Origin: Mesotaenium endlicherianum
Lineage: Eukaryota > Streptophyta > Zygnematophyceae > Zygnematales > Mesotaeniaceae
Assembly: GCA_009602735.1 (NCBI GenBank)
Contig: WELA01002751.1
Coordinates: 97,610 to 161,609 of the forward strand
DNA length: 64,000 nucleotides
Reading direction: 5' to 3'
Positions 44,801 to 57,438 of this stretch are shown here, in pieces (within the stretch, counting starts at the first letter, position 1; each line of letters starts with the position of its first letter). The notes under the pieces are model-generated. The model had not been told where the DNA came from and made no database searches. It saw only the letters and a list, made by a program, of their open reading frames with translations. A program made the position numbers and the translations under genes.

Positions 44801-45069
44801 CCGTCATTATCCGACTTTGTGCTGGAGGGCACGCTTGCACTGCTCCTGACGCTCAAGTTGCTTCCACTTATTTGACAAGCACGCCTGACGTTTTTTTTTA
44901 AGCCTGTGTTCTTAGGCTGGTAATGACAGAGGTTTTGGGAGGTGATATCCAGTTTGACTTCTACCATCGGTGGTTTGACGCAATTTTCATTGCGAGCTCC
45001 CTTCTATCGCTGCTTCTTATTACAGCACACCATACGTCCAGAAGAGTGGACAAACACCCCACAGATTGA
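38872..45069 (+). CDS. GTG1: Golgi pH regulator / GPCR-type G protein (GPHR/GTG), 13 exons
   Basis: Predicted exons 38,872-39,083; 39,366-39,466; 40,386-40,493; 40,713-40,833; 41,250-41,379; 41,543-41,636; 41,884-41,996; 42,437-42,529; 42,851-42,877; about 43,174-43,310; 43,724-43,795; 44,300-44,430; 44,916-45,069 (about 497 aa). Multi-pass membrane protein of Golgi/ER. It acts as an anion channel or counter-ion pathway for pH control in animals; plant GTGs were proposed as ABA-linked G-protein-like receptors. Conserved blocks: [139 protein letters not shown] and [17 protein letters not shown]. Phases agree at every junction except the start of exon 10, where one base does not fit; an extra micro-exon or an error in the G-run near 43,210 could explain it. 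Confidence 0.93.
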
Positions 45070-45699
45070 TACATATGATGCATATTTTTTCATTCGTTTG
45101 CAAGCATAATGGCATACTACATAAAGTATTTGCCGCTGATTTTAACGTGCTATTCCTTCATGAAGAAGCCAATGCGCGCTCACTTCATGTTGGTGGCTGT
45201 ATCTGGCTAGTGTTTCATTCCACCTACAACATTTACTGGATGCGTATTTTGTCAATTGTTCCTTGCATCAAGTGCAACAGTTTCTAATTGCTGAACACAT
45301 CATGGCCGATGCTCGAGCTCTTGAGCTTCAATGTAAGCCAGAAAGAGGACCTTGATTATCCGTTAGCCTATGACTTCCATGCAATGCCAAGAGAACGAAG
45401 CGTGCATGGATAATATTGTGCTTCTGTGTTAAATGTGTACTTATCTTGACTAATCCAATTACTAAAGAAAGTAGAACCATGCTGCACACCATACAACATT
45501 GTTATTTACATGGTATCTAGAAAATATCATACAATCCTACATTATGACGAAGCCTAATGTATTGACGACGACCTACAAAATTATGAACTGCTGTTGTGCT
45601 TTCCTGCTAAATAGTCTATAGCCTATGCATATTGAGTACTTAAGCATGCCTCGATGGTGACCTAGAGCCATCCCATCACAACTTAAATATGTGAATGTC
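45070..45699. other. 3' ends of GPHR and the mitochondrial carrier
   Basis: Short convergent spacer holding both 3' untranslated regions. No other gene seen. Confidence 0.5.
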
Positions 45700-48137
45700 C
45701 TAAAGTGGGCGTATCCCCATCATACTCCGAAGCTGCTCATAGATAAAGAAAGTGATATTAGTATGTGGCCCAATCCTCATCCACACAGGTATGAATCCTT
45801 TATACATACCAGCAAAGCCCTCCGCCTGCAAACTCTTTCTGAAACAGTCGATGGCTGAAGAGTAGAGGAGGCCTTTGCCATCCACTCCCACTTGCTGCTG
45901 CATGATCCTGCGCACAGAAGCACGCAGCCACATACAGTGACTAATGTGCGCTTATTACATCATGGTGGGATCAGTCCACGAACACCAGAAGCAGTTGCTC
46001 GAGGCCCTCTATACAATGCCATCCGTTCATGCCTGTCTCGCGGTTGCAAACACGCAGTCACATTGTGCAACAGACATGCGTCAGGAGCGGCAGACGCTCC
46101 ACGAATGGCACATCTATGAATAGTGGCATTGGAAGGACGTAGAGGGCGTGGAAAGCAGCGGGCAATGGATTGAAAAGTACAAATGCTGAGCTTGGAAGCC
46201 TTCGATTATGGATGCTCCTTGACCTCCAAAGAGCAGGCGGGTGAATGAGTGCCGCATTCTTTCAGTGAATCGCATCTATGGTGTGATTTGGAACGCAGCA
46301 ACTGAGCTCGGACAAAAACCACTACCTTGTCTTGACTAAGTCGACGGGAGCAATGACGACAGCTGTCACAAGGCCAGCAGTCATGGAAGAGGCAACGTGG
46401 CAGGGAATGCCTTCCGCAAAAACACCCGAGTTAAGGAGGAGGTGCTTCGTCTGATCGTAGCTCGGAATCTGCGCCGCGGTCAGCAGAGCGGCACGCTGCA
46501 TGCTGGGGACCACTCCTCGGTACAGCCCGCCCAAACCCTCGTGCCGCGCGATGGTGGCAAACGCGTGGAAGGCTCCCGTGTACGCCCGCGCTGCAGCCGC
46601 ACCACCTGCAAACAGTTGAACGCTTGGCCACTTGCTTTCAAGTCTGACAGCATCAAACTTCAAAGCACATGATGCTCACGCATGCATATGCACGTACTCG
46701 TCCCTCCCACTGCTGCCAAGAGTGCAGAGTCAACCATGTAAATGTGGGTGAGAGCACACATTCTGGGCAGGGGAATAGTGCAGGTCTCTCTCTCACCTGC
46801 AAGATGCGGGTGAGGGGCAAGGAGGGGGGCTTGCATGCGGATCATGACAACATCTGTGGGGTTAGCCAGGGCACTGCCCAGCGTGCCGGAGGCAGCAGCT
46901 GCGCCCACCTTGACCCACAAAGGCGTGTGCGCTGCGTCCCGCGCTCCCAGCGCCTGCAGACCGCGCCACCACCCCCCCACTCTCCACACTCATGAGCCGA
47001 CCCTTATTGACTCAGAGGTCTCCATGCTTAAGAACCTTCCACATGGCAAGCTGTGGCTGTGCTATGCCACGTCGGATGAGCAACATGACTAGGTACAATG
47101 GTGAAGGAGCACTAGCATGTTACGTGCTGCCACCTGGCAGACTCAAGGGCATCCACCCCCTTGCAGATCCCAGGTGTATACGAGAGAGAGCGCACTAGCA
47201 TCACCAGAGGCAAGAAAGACGTGAAGCTGGGGCTGGCCCCAGTGTGCACATGCCCTCACCCACCTAGCTAGCTACCTGCTTGAAGGGCTCGTAGGCGCCC
47301 ATGCGGATGCTGGAGTAGGACGCCTCGCGCAGCAGCGCGGCCGTGGTGCCCCGCCACAACCCCCTCACCCCCTCCTCCGCCCACACTTTCCACATGCCTC
47401 TTCCCAAGCCGTGGTATTGCTGCACCTGCCAACACCGGCACAGGACTCTTTCTTCTCGTCACGTGCTTTCGTATACGCTATGCGTGTCACATTGGAGGCT
47501 CGGCCATCTTCTGCTGCTGACAACGATGTGCCCAGAGATGCTTAGAAATGTATGTCAACTTGTTGGGGGCTACAGAGGTTGCTCTCCTCCGCGGCAGAAG
47601 CTGCAGGTATAGGGTTTTACGTGTGTGGACAGCAAGCATGCTGGTGTGTCGCTTGAGGAGGAACAGCCATAGCCCCAAGTGGCAAGCACAGGGTATCTAG
47701 GTGCACAGGTAGGCGCGGCAAGTGCCAGCAAGTCATGCGTTGTTCGCACGCACATCTGAAATTGCACACACTCAGGAAGAGCAGCCCGTCAAGCGTCCAC
47801 ACAAAGCTGTTTGCCTCCTGGCTTCAAGGGCACGGTAATGCATGCTCTAATTTACGGCCGTCCAAATGGCCAAGGTGTATCGCGTGGAGATATGCGTATG
47901 GGTTGCGCCCCAGTGCCCCTCCCCAAAGCGCCTGCATGGTTGGATTGGGACGCCAGAGACAGTGACGCACATTGCTGTGTGGAGCTTGCACGACCGCGAG
48001 CTGATGAGTCATCCTGCAGACGTTACAGTGGGAAGACAAGACTACCTTGGCGGAGGAGAGAGCCCCATCAAGCTGCATTCGCACTTTCACAACATTGACC
48101 GGATTGGTAATGGCCGCAGCACACATGTTGCTCACGC
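45700..48137 (-). CDS. Mitochondrial carrier (SLC25), UCP/dicarboxylate-carrier-like
   Basis: Minus strand. Exons: 48,046-48,137 (SNMCAAAITNPVNVVKVRMQ); 47,276-47,419 (MWKVWAEEGVRGLWRGTTAA, REASYSSIRMGAYEPFK); 46,797-46,953 (GTLGSALANPTDVVMIRMQ); 46,326-46,605 (ARHEGLGGLYRGVVPS, QRAALLTAAQIPSYDQTKH, APVDLVKTR); 45,700-45,907 (EGFAGMYKGFIPVWMRIGPH to the stop). The first exon with the start codon was not found and lies right of 48,137. Three carrier repeats with Px[DE]xx[KR] signatures, six membrane helices expected, inner mitochondrial membrane. The wording (RGTTAALLREASYS, RAALLTAAQIPSYD) places it near uncoupling proteins and dicarboxylate carriers; the substrate cannot be read off. Signature 1 has Asn for Asp (PVNVVK) and signature 2 Met for Lys (PTDVVM); plant dicarboxylate carriers also have Met there (PADVAMVRMQ). 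Confidence 0.9.
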
Positions 48138-50211
48138 CTGCTAGCACAAAGACCAGAAGAGTGCTATTCTTGAGCTGCTGTTTGCTTGCAGTCTGGACGG
48201 CTGAAGCACCTGCCCATACGTATAGAAGATGCACACAGGGCAAGAATGACCAGGGAGGATATAGTCGGGGTAGAAACGTTTTCAGCAAGAGCTATGTCGT
48301 CAGCAGTGTACAGGTCACACATCATACAGACAATCTGGGGGCGACCGCGCCACTCCTCATGCAGGGAGCTTCAGAGTTACAATAGTGGGAAGGGCAAACG
48401 TGAACAACCTGCAGCTGAACCAAAATGTGACATCGGTTGCCAGACCAGTTCCTGGGCGCTTAGGGCTCGTGATCATCAGTGTCGAGTATTTCATTCACCC
48501 ATACAAGCATACATGTTGCTTTCAGCAAGAACACCACACTGGAGGGTGCATACACAAGTCCGTCTATGTGATGTTGCTGTAGAAAAAGTTGGTTAGCTCA
48601 TCTTGGCCCCTTCACAGGATAATTCGAGGTGAAGTTCGAAACATAGACACAAATGGTTCACACCACAGGAATATGGTTCTTCCAAGCACAGTCCGCTATT
48701 AAGGAGCCAGTAAACGACTACCATCTTCTTTGAATGCTGCTGCAGCCATTCAAACTCTTGTGGTGGCCCTCAACTCGATCACTTTCCCCCTTATTGTTGC
48801 TCTCTTCAGCTCGTTTCTTGCGGTGGCCTTCGACCACCTTTGATAATCCTTCAGTACCTCTAGCCGTGCGCAATAACCTACGTAATCTCAACAACGATGC
48901 GAGAGGCCCGGAAAATAGAGCTTAGCTCTTGAAATATTTAAAGTCTTCGAAGATGCATCCTAGTGGTGCCCAACACCGAGAGCAACACGCAAAATCATCT
49001 CTGCGCAGGCTTCACCAGACAAAGAGATTACACGACAGCACCACGTAACAAACCATGTACTGCACTGTGCGAACTCCCTGGCACTTACTCTCACGCACGA
49101 ACCAGGGTGGACACTCTTTTGCTGCGTCTACCTTCACGGCTTGAGGACAAACTGACTCTCGGCCGTCAGCCTATAATCGACGACTCAATATAATCACTAA
49201 TTTTTGCATGACCCTTACAGATCCACATATGTGTTATTGAAGTCTAAAAGCCATAACATGTTTGTAACATATAATGGGAATGACATGTATCGGGCATGCA
49301 GCTAGTAGCCACCTCAACCAAGTAACCGTCTGTAGCCGGTCCCGATTGAAAAAGTAGCCCGGCTGGTAGCAATAAAACGTTAGAAGTGGCTTGAGGCACA
49401 TTTATCGTGTATAGGCAGGGCACTTTATATTGGAAGATGACTGCCATAAAGAACAAATTGAAATCGGAAGGAGGTCCTTTGACGGGGTCTACCCAGATCT
49501 ACTTCTGGGCCCGTCTCGAGCCAGCACATGTTTAAACAAACGGTCAACGATCCACGACCTGGCTCGACTAATATTCGACCTGGTCCAAACAGTGTTGCGA
49601 CTTGCATGGCCTGATGTGTAACCATAAGCAAATGCATTTGTGGAAAGACACTTATAAGCCGAGCTCCGAGGAAAACACGGCGGGCCCTTGTAGGTTGCTT
49701 CACAGCAATGATGAAGCTTAAGCACTCGTGATAGAGAAGATTATAAACGCAGAGACGCCTCATAATCATACAGCACATCTCTTTCGGACTATATATTTTC
49801 TAGTTTTTTCATTCTTAAAATTGGTGCATACTATGTATAACTACGTTTCGGGAATTCACGTATTCTGAGGTTTGGAAGTCTTTGACAAAGTGCAAAGTGG
49901 CTGGAAAATTGCGTCGATAGATAAATTGTGTAATACGCGAACGTGGCGTTAATCTCCTTGTCTTCAGTTTTTCATTGGGGAGGACACACTAAGAAAGGGC
50001 AGAAGTTATAATCTTGTGGAGATGTTTTTGCACGCTAGAGGTGTGATGAGAATTTCGTCCATGTGAAAGGAAGGTTCAGGAAGTTTAGTTGAAGTTTAGA
50101 ACAGTGGAATGGGATCCGTTGTGCACCGTAGGCGTTGCAATGGATGCAGCAACTAAGGTTTGAAATCGTTTTCTTGGTACGACGTATGCCTGCGACCACT
50201 CGTCTTGTTAA
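48138..50211. other. Spacer between carrier and ATG7 (divergent)
   Basis: Should contain the missing first exon and promoter of the carrier and the promoter of ATG7. No other gene is recognisable; open frames here lack domains. Confidence 0.45.
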
Positions 50212-53200
50212 ATGAAAAATATGACAAGTGATGTGTCAGGAACAGTGCTGCAATTTTCACCATGGAAAAGTGCTGTAGAAATTGGATTTTGGGAGCTGCT
50301 GGCACGTTTCAAGCTTGAGAAGTATCGGCTGAGTGAAGATCCCATATCTATAACAGGTAGAGTCTGTCCCAAGCTGATGGTTTGCTTTGCTGTTGTGATC
50401 GTGATATTTGTAGCTCTTTGGTGGTAATCTGAACTTGTTATACGGGCAACAAATACCTTATGTGGATATTGGTTACTTGCCCTGCAGGTTTTTTTTCGCC
50501 TTCCTCCCATAAGCAGGTGCCTTCTTACATAAATTTGACGACAGATTCTTTTCAAGAAGATGAAGATGCTGATCCGAGTACTCTGAGTAGCCATGCTAGC
50601 GAAGATTCAAACTTAAAAGCTGGAGCTCTATGCTGTGTGCCTGGCTTGGTGCACAATACAAACACTAGGGAGACGTTTGTGGAGCTGGATAGACCTGCCT
50701 TGCTAAGATCGACTACTGAGAAGGTCAGTTTGTTGACTCATCCGCGTCATGGCAGAAGCTTTTTTTTGACGAACTATTCTGCATTGTTCAATAGGAACAT
50801 CTTGTTCATTTTGAGCCATCTTTCTCATGGCACTTGCTTCAGTGCACATATTTGTATTGGAATACACTGAAGACGCTGCTCCTCCTCTTGCTTGTAAGAG
50901 GCAAGCATCATGTGCTGGGAGACACAAACATATTTTTGCATCTCCTCAGTGTGGACCAAGCTTCTATGGCGCTCTAGCCCCCCCCTGCTTTCATATGAAG
51001 GGCCTGTGTGTTTCCATTTTGAGTGAAGTGCTTAGGCAGTCTACTTGTTCAATGCTTTCCCTGAGCTTGCTCCTCGTCCTTCCTGTGGCTACTTGCTCTT
51101 CTCTGCTCTTGTATGGCGTGATGCATTGACGGAGCAGATATGGCAAAGCATCATGTCAGGAGAGGCAGAGACAGACCCTTCACTTCTGAATGCATTTGTG
51201 GTCATCTCGTTCGCGGATTTGAAGAAGTGGAAGTTCTACTACTGGTGCGCATTCCCTGGCATTGTGATGCCCCAGGCTGCTATGCTGTCGGCTCCTCCCC
51301 AATCAGCGGCCACTCTCTTTGGCCCTCTCCAGGTGGGACCTGTGAAAGACTTGGGGGTTGTCTTGGTTGGATTTGCACCCTGCTGTGGATATGTTTGCCA
51401 CTTGTCAATCAAAGAAAAGCAGGTGCATGCAGAACCTTGTCCACTTTGTCATTGTCATTCTTGGTCATCAGTGCAAAGCCTCCGCAAGCATCGGTAGTAA
51501 TTGACGTGAACATATTGTTTCCTGATAGGCGGAGGATATAATAGCTGCATACTCCACCTGGAGGAGACGAGGCAGTCAGAAGGAACCGCTGGCCAAGGCA
51601 GCAACTGTTGCGGCCGGAGGGGAAGGTTCTCCCCTCTCAGTCACAGCAGGTGCGGTTGAGATGCCTGCTGGAGAAGGCATGGTTGGGAACTCGAAGCCAA
51701 CGCTGGGCGACAAAGGTGAAGCCAGAGGGAGAGAACATTTTCACGCTGCCATGTTATATAGTAGTTCAACTAAGGAGAAGGAGCAGTGCGTTCCTGTGGC
51801 AGAGAAGGACGCGATGGCCCCAAGTGCCCTCCCAATTCCAGGCCCTGCAGGAGTGGGGGGGCCAGGAGTGAGCACTACCACAAGGTCATCCACTTCAGGT
51901 TGCTCCCGCTTTGGCACCCTCCTTCCTAAAGCTTTTTCTTCAGTTGTAGCTGAGAAGCAGTCCGTGTGTTGTTTTACGTTTTGCAGCTGTGGGGGGGGTT
52001 TCTTGGCTCCTCTGCCAATTGCCCCCCTCCCCCCCCCTCCCNNNNNNNNNNNNNNNNNNNNNNNNNNNNNNNNNNNNNNNNNNNNNNNNNNNNNNNNNNN
52101 NNNNNNNNNNNNNNNNNNNNNNNNNNNNNNNNNNNNNNNNNNNNNNNNNNNNNNNNNNNNNNNNNNNNNNNNNNNNNNNNNNNNNNNNNNNNNNNNNNNN
52201 NNNNNNNNNNNNNNNNNNNNNNNNNNNNNNNNNNNNNNNNNNNNNNNNNNNNNNNNNNNNNNNNNNNNNNNNNNNNNNNNNNNNNNNNNNNNNNNNNNNN
52301 NNNNNNNNNNNNNNNNNNNNNNNNNNNNNNNNNNNNNNNNNNNNNNNNNNNNNNNNNNNNNNNNNNNNNNNNNNNNNNNNNNNNNNNNNNNNNNNNNNNN
52401 NNNNNNNNNNNNNNNNNNNNNNNNNNNNNNNNNNNNNNNNNNNNNNNNNNNNNNNNNNNNNNNNNNNNNNNNNNNNNNNNNNNNNNNNNNNNNNNNNNNN
52501 NNNNNNNNNNNNNNNNNNNNNNNNNNNNNNNNNNNNNNNNNNNNNNNNNNNNNNNNNNNNNNNNNNNNNNNNNNNNNNNNNNNNNNNNNNNNNNNNNNNN
52601 NNNNNNNNNNNNNNNNNNNNNNNNNNNNNNNNNNNNNCCCCCCCGGTCCCCTTCGCCCTGGCCAAAAAACTGCTGGCAGGCAACCTGGTCTTTTCTTTCC
52701 TCGTCCACTACACAAGGTTACAGACGAGGAGTGAGATATGGTACGATGGATGTGTACGCAGTGGATTGAACTAATATTGCGAAGGCAAGTTGGCCTCATG
52801 ACACGGTCCATGTGTGGCAGTTGTAGATCTAAGAGCAAGTCTGGCAGCCGTATGATGCAGATGAGACTACAGCCTCCTCCTCCTCCGCGTTTCTGCTGCG
52901 CATAAGCGACAACCACAGCACGACTGCGCACCCTCTCAGCAGGTGGCACCATCTGCAGAAGCAGGGCGGCCAGGTGTGCACCACCTGCTCTCTTACTTCA
53001 ATCATTTCCTTCTTGCGGAACAATAGCCACCGCCTGTGCCACTGTGCTGCGTTGCTGCCATGATGCTCGTGGTGGTCACTGCTTCATTGGGCTTGCAAAA
53101 GGCTCCCAGACTTTTTCTCTGCCTATTGTTGATGCTCGCTCTGTTGTGGGGCCTCGTCACAAGGGCACTCTCTCAGGTGGCTGTAGCATCTGCTGCTGGC

Positions 53201-56200
53201 AGGTTATGCTGGTGTTCCTTGACCCATGCCACCTGGCGGACAATCCAGGGTGGCCGCTGCGCAACCTGCTGGCTCTGGCTGCCGTGAGGTGGAACATCAG
53301 ACAGCTGCGCGTGCTGTGCTGGCGTGAAAACCGGGGCCGCCCTGATCTTGCCAGGTGTCCTGTGCTTGAAATTACCCTGCCAGACCTTTCGGGTGAGCCC
53401 AAGCATCATCAATAGCAGTGAGCATGAATGGCATCTCCCTGGCTTTCCTCATTTGGCGGTTCCGCAAGGTGACTGGCATGGGTTCATTCTTCACACGTGT
53501 TATTTTACGGCTAAGCCCGTGAAGGAAAGGCCTATAAGCTCCCCCTCCGTCTCTCCCCTTCTCTGGAAATCAACTGTGGCGTGCAGCTTGGACGGAGGGG
53601 GGGAGGATACCCGAGGCAGTGGGATGGGAGAAGAACAGCAAGGGTGTGAATGGGCCTCGAGTTGCGGACCTGGCTCCCGCGCTGGACCCTGTCAGGTCTG
53701 CATGCCCCTTACCACCATGTGCTAACCCGTGTTCATGTGTGTGCGAGCGTGTCTGGTTGAGCTTTCAGAGGCATAGAGGTGCATACAGACAGAGGTGGAG
53801 TGCCGGTTTGTGCGGTGCAGTGCAGTGTGACGAGGAGAGAGTTGTGCTTAGTCCTTCCTCTTTCCGTGCTCAGGTTAGCCACAGCAGCTGCGGATTTGAA
53901 CCTGAAGCTCATGAGGTGGCGCATGCTGCCCTCGCTGGACGTGCCACGCCTTTCCTCTACCCGCTGCCTGCTGCTGGGTGCCGGTACTCTAGGCTGCCAG
54001 GTGGCGCGTGGTCTCATGGTAATCTCCGAGCTCATGCGTAGCTGCCCTTTATTTTGCTTCTGACAGGTCTCCTTGTTTCGGGTTGCAAGAAAAGTGCCTG
54101 TCACCTACGCCAGCGGCGCAACTCCAACCCCAACTGCATGGCAAACCCCGTCTTGCTGGGAACATGCATGCACGGTGTTGGGTGCTTGACGGGGAATGCC
54201 TGAGAGCAGTTGTCGCAATCGGGCGGGCGTGCGCGTGGCAGGCCTGGGGCGTGCGGCACATCACGCTGGTGGACTGCGGGCGGGTGGCCATGTCCAACCC
54301 GCTGAGGCAGTCGTTGTACACGCTGGAGGACTGCCTGCGCGGCGGCCGCCCCAAGGCCGAGGCCGCAGCACAGCACCTCTCCTCCATCTTTCCTGGCATG
54401 GTACTTCTCCATCCGCGCGCCGCTCTGTCTCCACGACTGCACCCTTCGCCACAATCTGTGATCATGCATTCTCGAGTGCATGTTGGGAACAAGTCGCTGC
54501 ACCCGCTTGTTTTTGTCTTCCTTTGGGCCTGAGTGTGCGGATGCGGGTGGTACCTCCGGCAGGCAGGCAGGCATGTTGTGTCACGTGGGGTCTGGGAGCA
54601 CCTCTTGCCTGCTGATGCACCCATGGGTCGAAGGATGCAGGCCACAAAAATGTCAAGGAAAGGCTTGGATATTGTGCCTGGCTTGCCTGCGCAGCATGCG
54701 GAGGGTGTCCAGCTGGCAATCCCCATGCCCGGTCATGCTGTCAGCGCATCTCAGGAGGAGAGTGTGCGGAGGGATTGTCGGCAACTGGAGGAGCTGATTG
54801 CGAAGCATGACGTCGTGTTTCTGCTGACCGACACGCGCGAGAGCCGATGGCTGCCCACCCTCATCTGCTCGGCCCACAATAAGGCGAGTTTGTCAGTATC
54901 TGCCGCTTGACTCCGCATTGTGCGTAGCACGTATTCCTCTGGTGCACTGTGCTTGTGTCCCCAACAGCAGGACTCAGAATCTCTCAAGGAATTGACGTGG
55001 CATATTAATAAAACCCCGTGGTGCGCGCCATTTGTGAGCAGATAGCTGTGAATGCAGCTCTGGGATTTGACACGTTCCTGGTGCTGAGGCACGGCAGCAC
55101 TCCCTGCCCCTCCTCCTCCCCTCCAAGTATCCGTGCCACAGCTACGGGCACAGCAGCACCGGCGCAGCGTCTGGGGTGCTACTTCTGCAACGACGTGGTT
55201 GCCCCTCTTGACGTAAGAGTGTCCCGGCATGCACCATTCTGCTGACAAGCAACCAAGTTTGTGCAGCAGGCACCATTGTCTGGTAGGCGGCAGGCGGGAT
55301 CCCCTCCTGCTGCTCTGCTTTCATGTGGCTTGTTTGGGGTCCCTACATGCGTGCATGCGCAGTCCACGACAAACAGGACGCTGGACCAGCAGTGCACGGT
55401 GACGAGACCGGGGTTGGCGCCCATGGCCGCTGCTCTGGCTGTTGAGCTCGCCATTGGCCTGCTACATCACCCCCTTGGGTACGCTCACCCTCTGCTCCGC
55501 CCCATCTTGCTGCTGCCTCAGTCCATCGGCTGCAGGAAGTGTGCCTTGACCATATGTACAGCGCAGCACGTCGGACAGGAGACGGCCCTCTCAAGCGAGC
55601 AAGAAGGCCCATGGGGATGCTTCTTTTGGTGGCGTGTCACCTGCAATGCGCAGCCTTAGATGATCCTTATTCTTGTTTGCTTTCATAGGATTGCCTGCTT
55701 CTGGGTTTGCTTGATGCATACTCGATGTGTGTCGTTGAGATGTATTGGAGATGTGTGGTGATGTGCATCCAGGGTTAGTGCGCCTGCTGACGTGGCAGCG
55801 GAAGTATCTAGCAGCACCGAGATGCCGCTCGGTATTCTTCCGCACCAAGTCCGTGGATTTCTCGCACATTTCAGCCAACTTGTTGTGACTGGGACCGCCT
55901 TCAGCGGTTGCACTGCTTGTTCTGCCACTGTAAGATCCATTCTCATTCTCTTACCATGCTGCTACGCCAGGATCAGCTGTCATCCTTTTACTGCCCTGTC
56001 AGCGACAGTAAATTAGTACTATATATATCTATCAGTAGTTTGGGACGCGTCTGTTGTCAGTGCTGTCAATGATGGCTCTGTAGTTGTTTTCTTCAAGTAG
56101 GAGGTGCATGTGTTCATGGGAGGTGGTGGGCATGGAATATAGAGTATGAGCGATCGGCCTCCGTGTATTTGGGAGCAGATTTGGCAATCACTTGAAGTAG

Positions 56201-56436
56201 TCTCTGTAGTCTGCAATCGCATGATGTAAGACGAGCCTCGCATCTCATTGTACGTGAGGTTCATTGGTTGTGTGCAGGTGGTCACTCACTACTTGTCGCA
56301 GAAGGAGGACTTCTGCATGTCCGTTTTTAATGACCCAGACCTGCTTGAGCATTTGATGGGGCTCAAGGAACTGGCAAGTGCTGCTAGTAGTGCTTCTGTT
56401 GATTGGGATGATGAAGATGAAGACGCGTTGCTGTAG
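50212..56436 (+). CDS. ATG7: Autophagy E1-like enzyme ATG7 (interrupted by assembly gap)
   Basis: Exons: 50,212-50,356; 50,488-50,723; 51,036-51,332; 51,529 onward (end uncertain); gap; 53,203-53,392; 53,620-53,695; 53,874-54,018; 54,242-54,400; 54,695-54,883; 55,042-55,212; 55,363-55,478; 55,779-55,929; 56,278-56,436. Cytosolic E1 that activates ATG8 and ATG12 with ATP and passes them to ATG3 and ATG10. N-terminal domain: [55 protein letters not shown]. Adenylation domain: [11 protein letters not shown] nucleotide loop, [30 protein letters not shown]. CxxC pairs for zinc: GCYFCND and GCTACS. The catalytic Cys is in [10 protein letters not shown]. The C-terminal tail [11 protein letters not shown], which recruits ATG8, is intact. 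All phases after the gap agree; one intron is GC-AG. The 596 bp gap removes part of the N-terminal domain. Confidence 0.95.
52042..52637. other. Assembly gap (596 N) inside ATG7
   Basis: A run of N bounded by C-rich homopolymers on both sides (CCCCCCCCTCCC left, CCCCCCCGG right). The true length may differ. At least one ATG7 exon is likely hidden, since the stretch between AYSTWRRRG and FLDPCHL is not found intact. Confidence 0.95.
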
Positions 56437-57438
56437 ATTAGGGTGTGCTTTCCTAACGGACGCTTGGACATGGTCGCATGGCCTATTCAACTGCATTGGA
56501 AGCAGATGATACAGTTGATGGTTAGTATAATTGTCGCTCATGAGCTTCCTCGTCTATGTTGCATAGGTGCTCAACAAGGATGTGTACCCTCCAGTAGTCA
56601 TGATCTAAAAGGCATGTGAGTTCGTTCAACCCACATCTGAATGTATCTGTGCTGAGCATATCTTGACCAGTAACTTTGATGAGTTTGGCAAGGACATGAC
56701 AAAACAGGTAAATGTCTCGGTGAGGGTGATAAGTGGAAAACGGAAATCACCATGAATGTGTTTCAGACCTAGGTTAATATGTGAGGGCTTCGTTGGTCTA
56801 ACATGGGCCTTTTGATAAGGAAGATGCCTAGGTTGGTAGGGTGTTGCCACCAGGATATGGATCAATTCAAATAACACGTGACTGGTAAGACCTCTTGCAG
56901 TGGAACTTTTTTTTAGGAACTGCCCGTCCACCCATGCATGGAAATGTAGAAAACTGGAGCTGGAACACTTCAGCACATCTTTTTTAAAAAGCAACTGGAG
57001 ACAGCCGGAAATGCTTTGTAGTGTTCTTTCCCCAATGCAAAATCCAACTGCCTGCTTGCTATTGAGTAAAAGCACACGAGACTGAAGTGGAGATACTTCA
57101 GTATATCACACTTCAGAAAAAATTGAGGCGTCAGGAGATGCCTGCTACTAGTTTACTGTCGAGTATACTCTACAGAACTGTGTACGTGGCCCATAACACA
57201 GACTGCGTTCTGCGTACCACAAAAATAAATACTCTCTCTGTTGCTAACTGCCCTTTGGCTTCCAGGCCGCCATTTTCTAGCACCTACTTTGATGTGAACT
57301 ATTTTTAAGGTGCTGTGTCGGGCAACATTCGGTCCTACCTTATCTGATGGAAATGAGAACCTTGCATTATCTACGTTGATACAAGCAGTCGTGCAAAAAC
57401 TGCAGGCGTGAAGCTGCTCTTGCGGGACGCCGCGGCAG
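56437..57438. other. 3' spacer between ATG7 and bHLH gene
   Basis: Convergent 3' untranslated regions; no gene recognised. Confidence 0.5.

Noticed and set aside
51661-52952. Long frames spanning the N run
   Set aside because: Most of the length is undetermined bases. Only the ATG7 exon part on the plus strand is supported.
51741-52952. Minus-strand frame antisense to ATG7
   Set aside because: Shadow of the ATG7 exon plus N bases; no domain.
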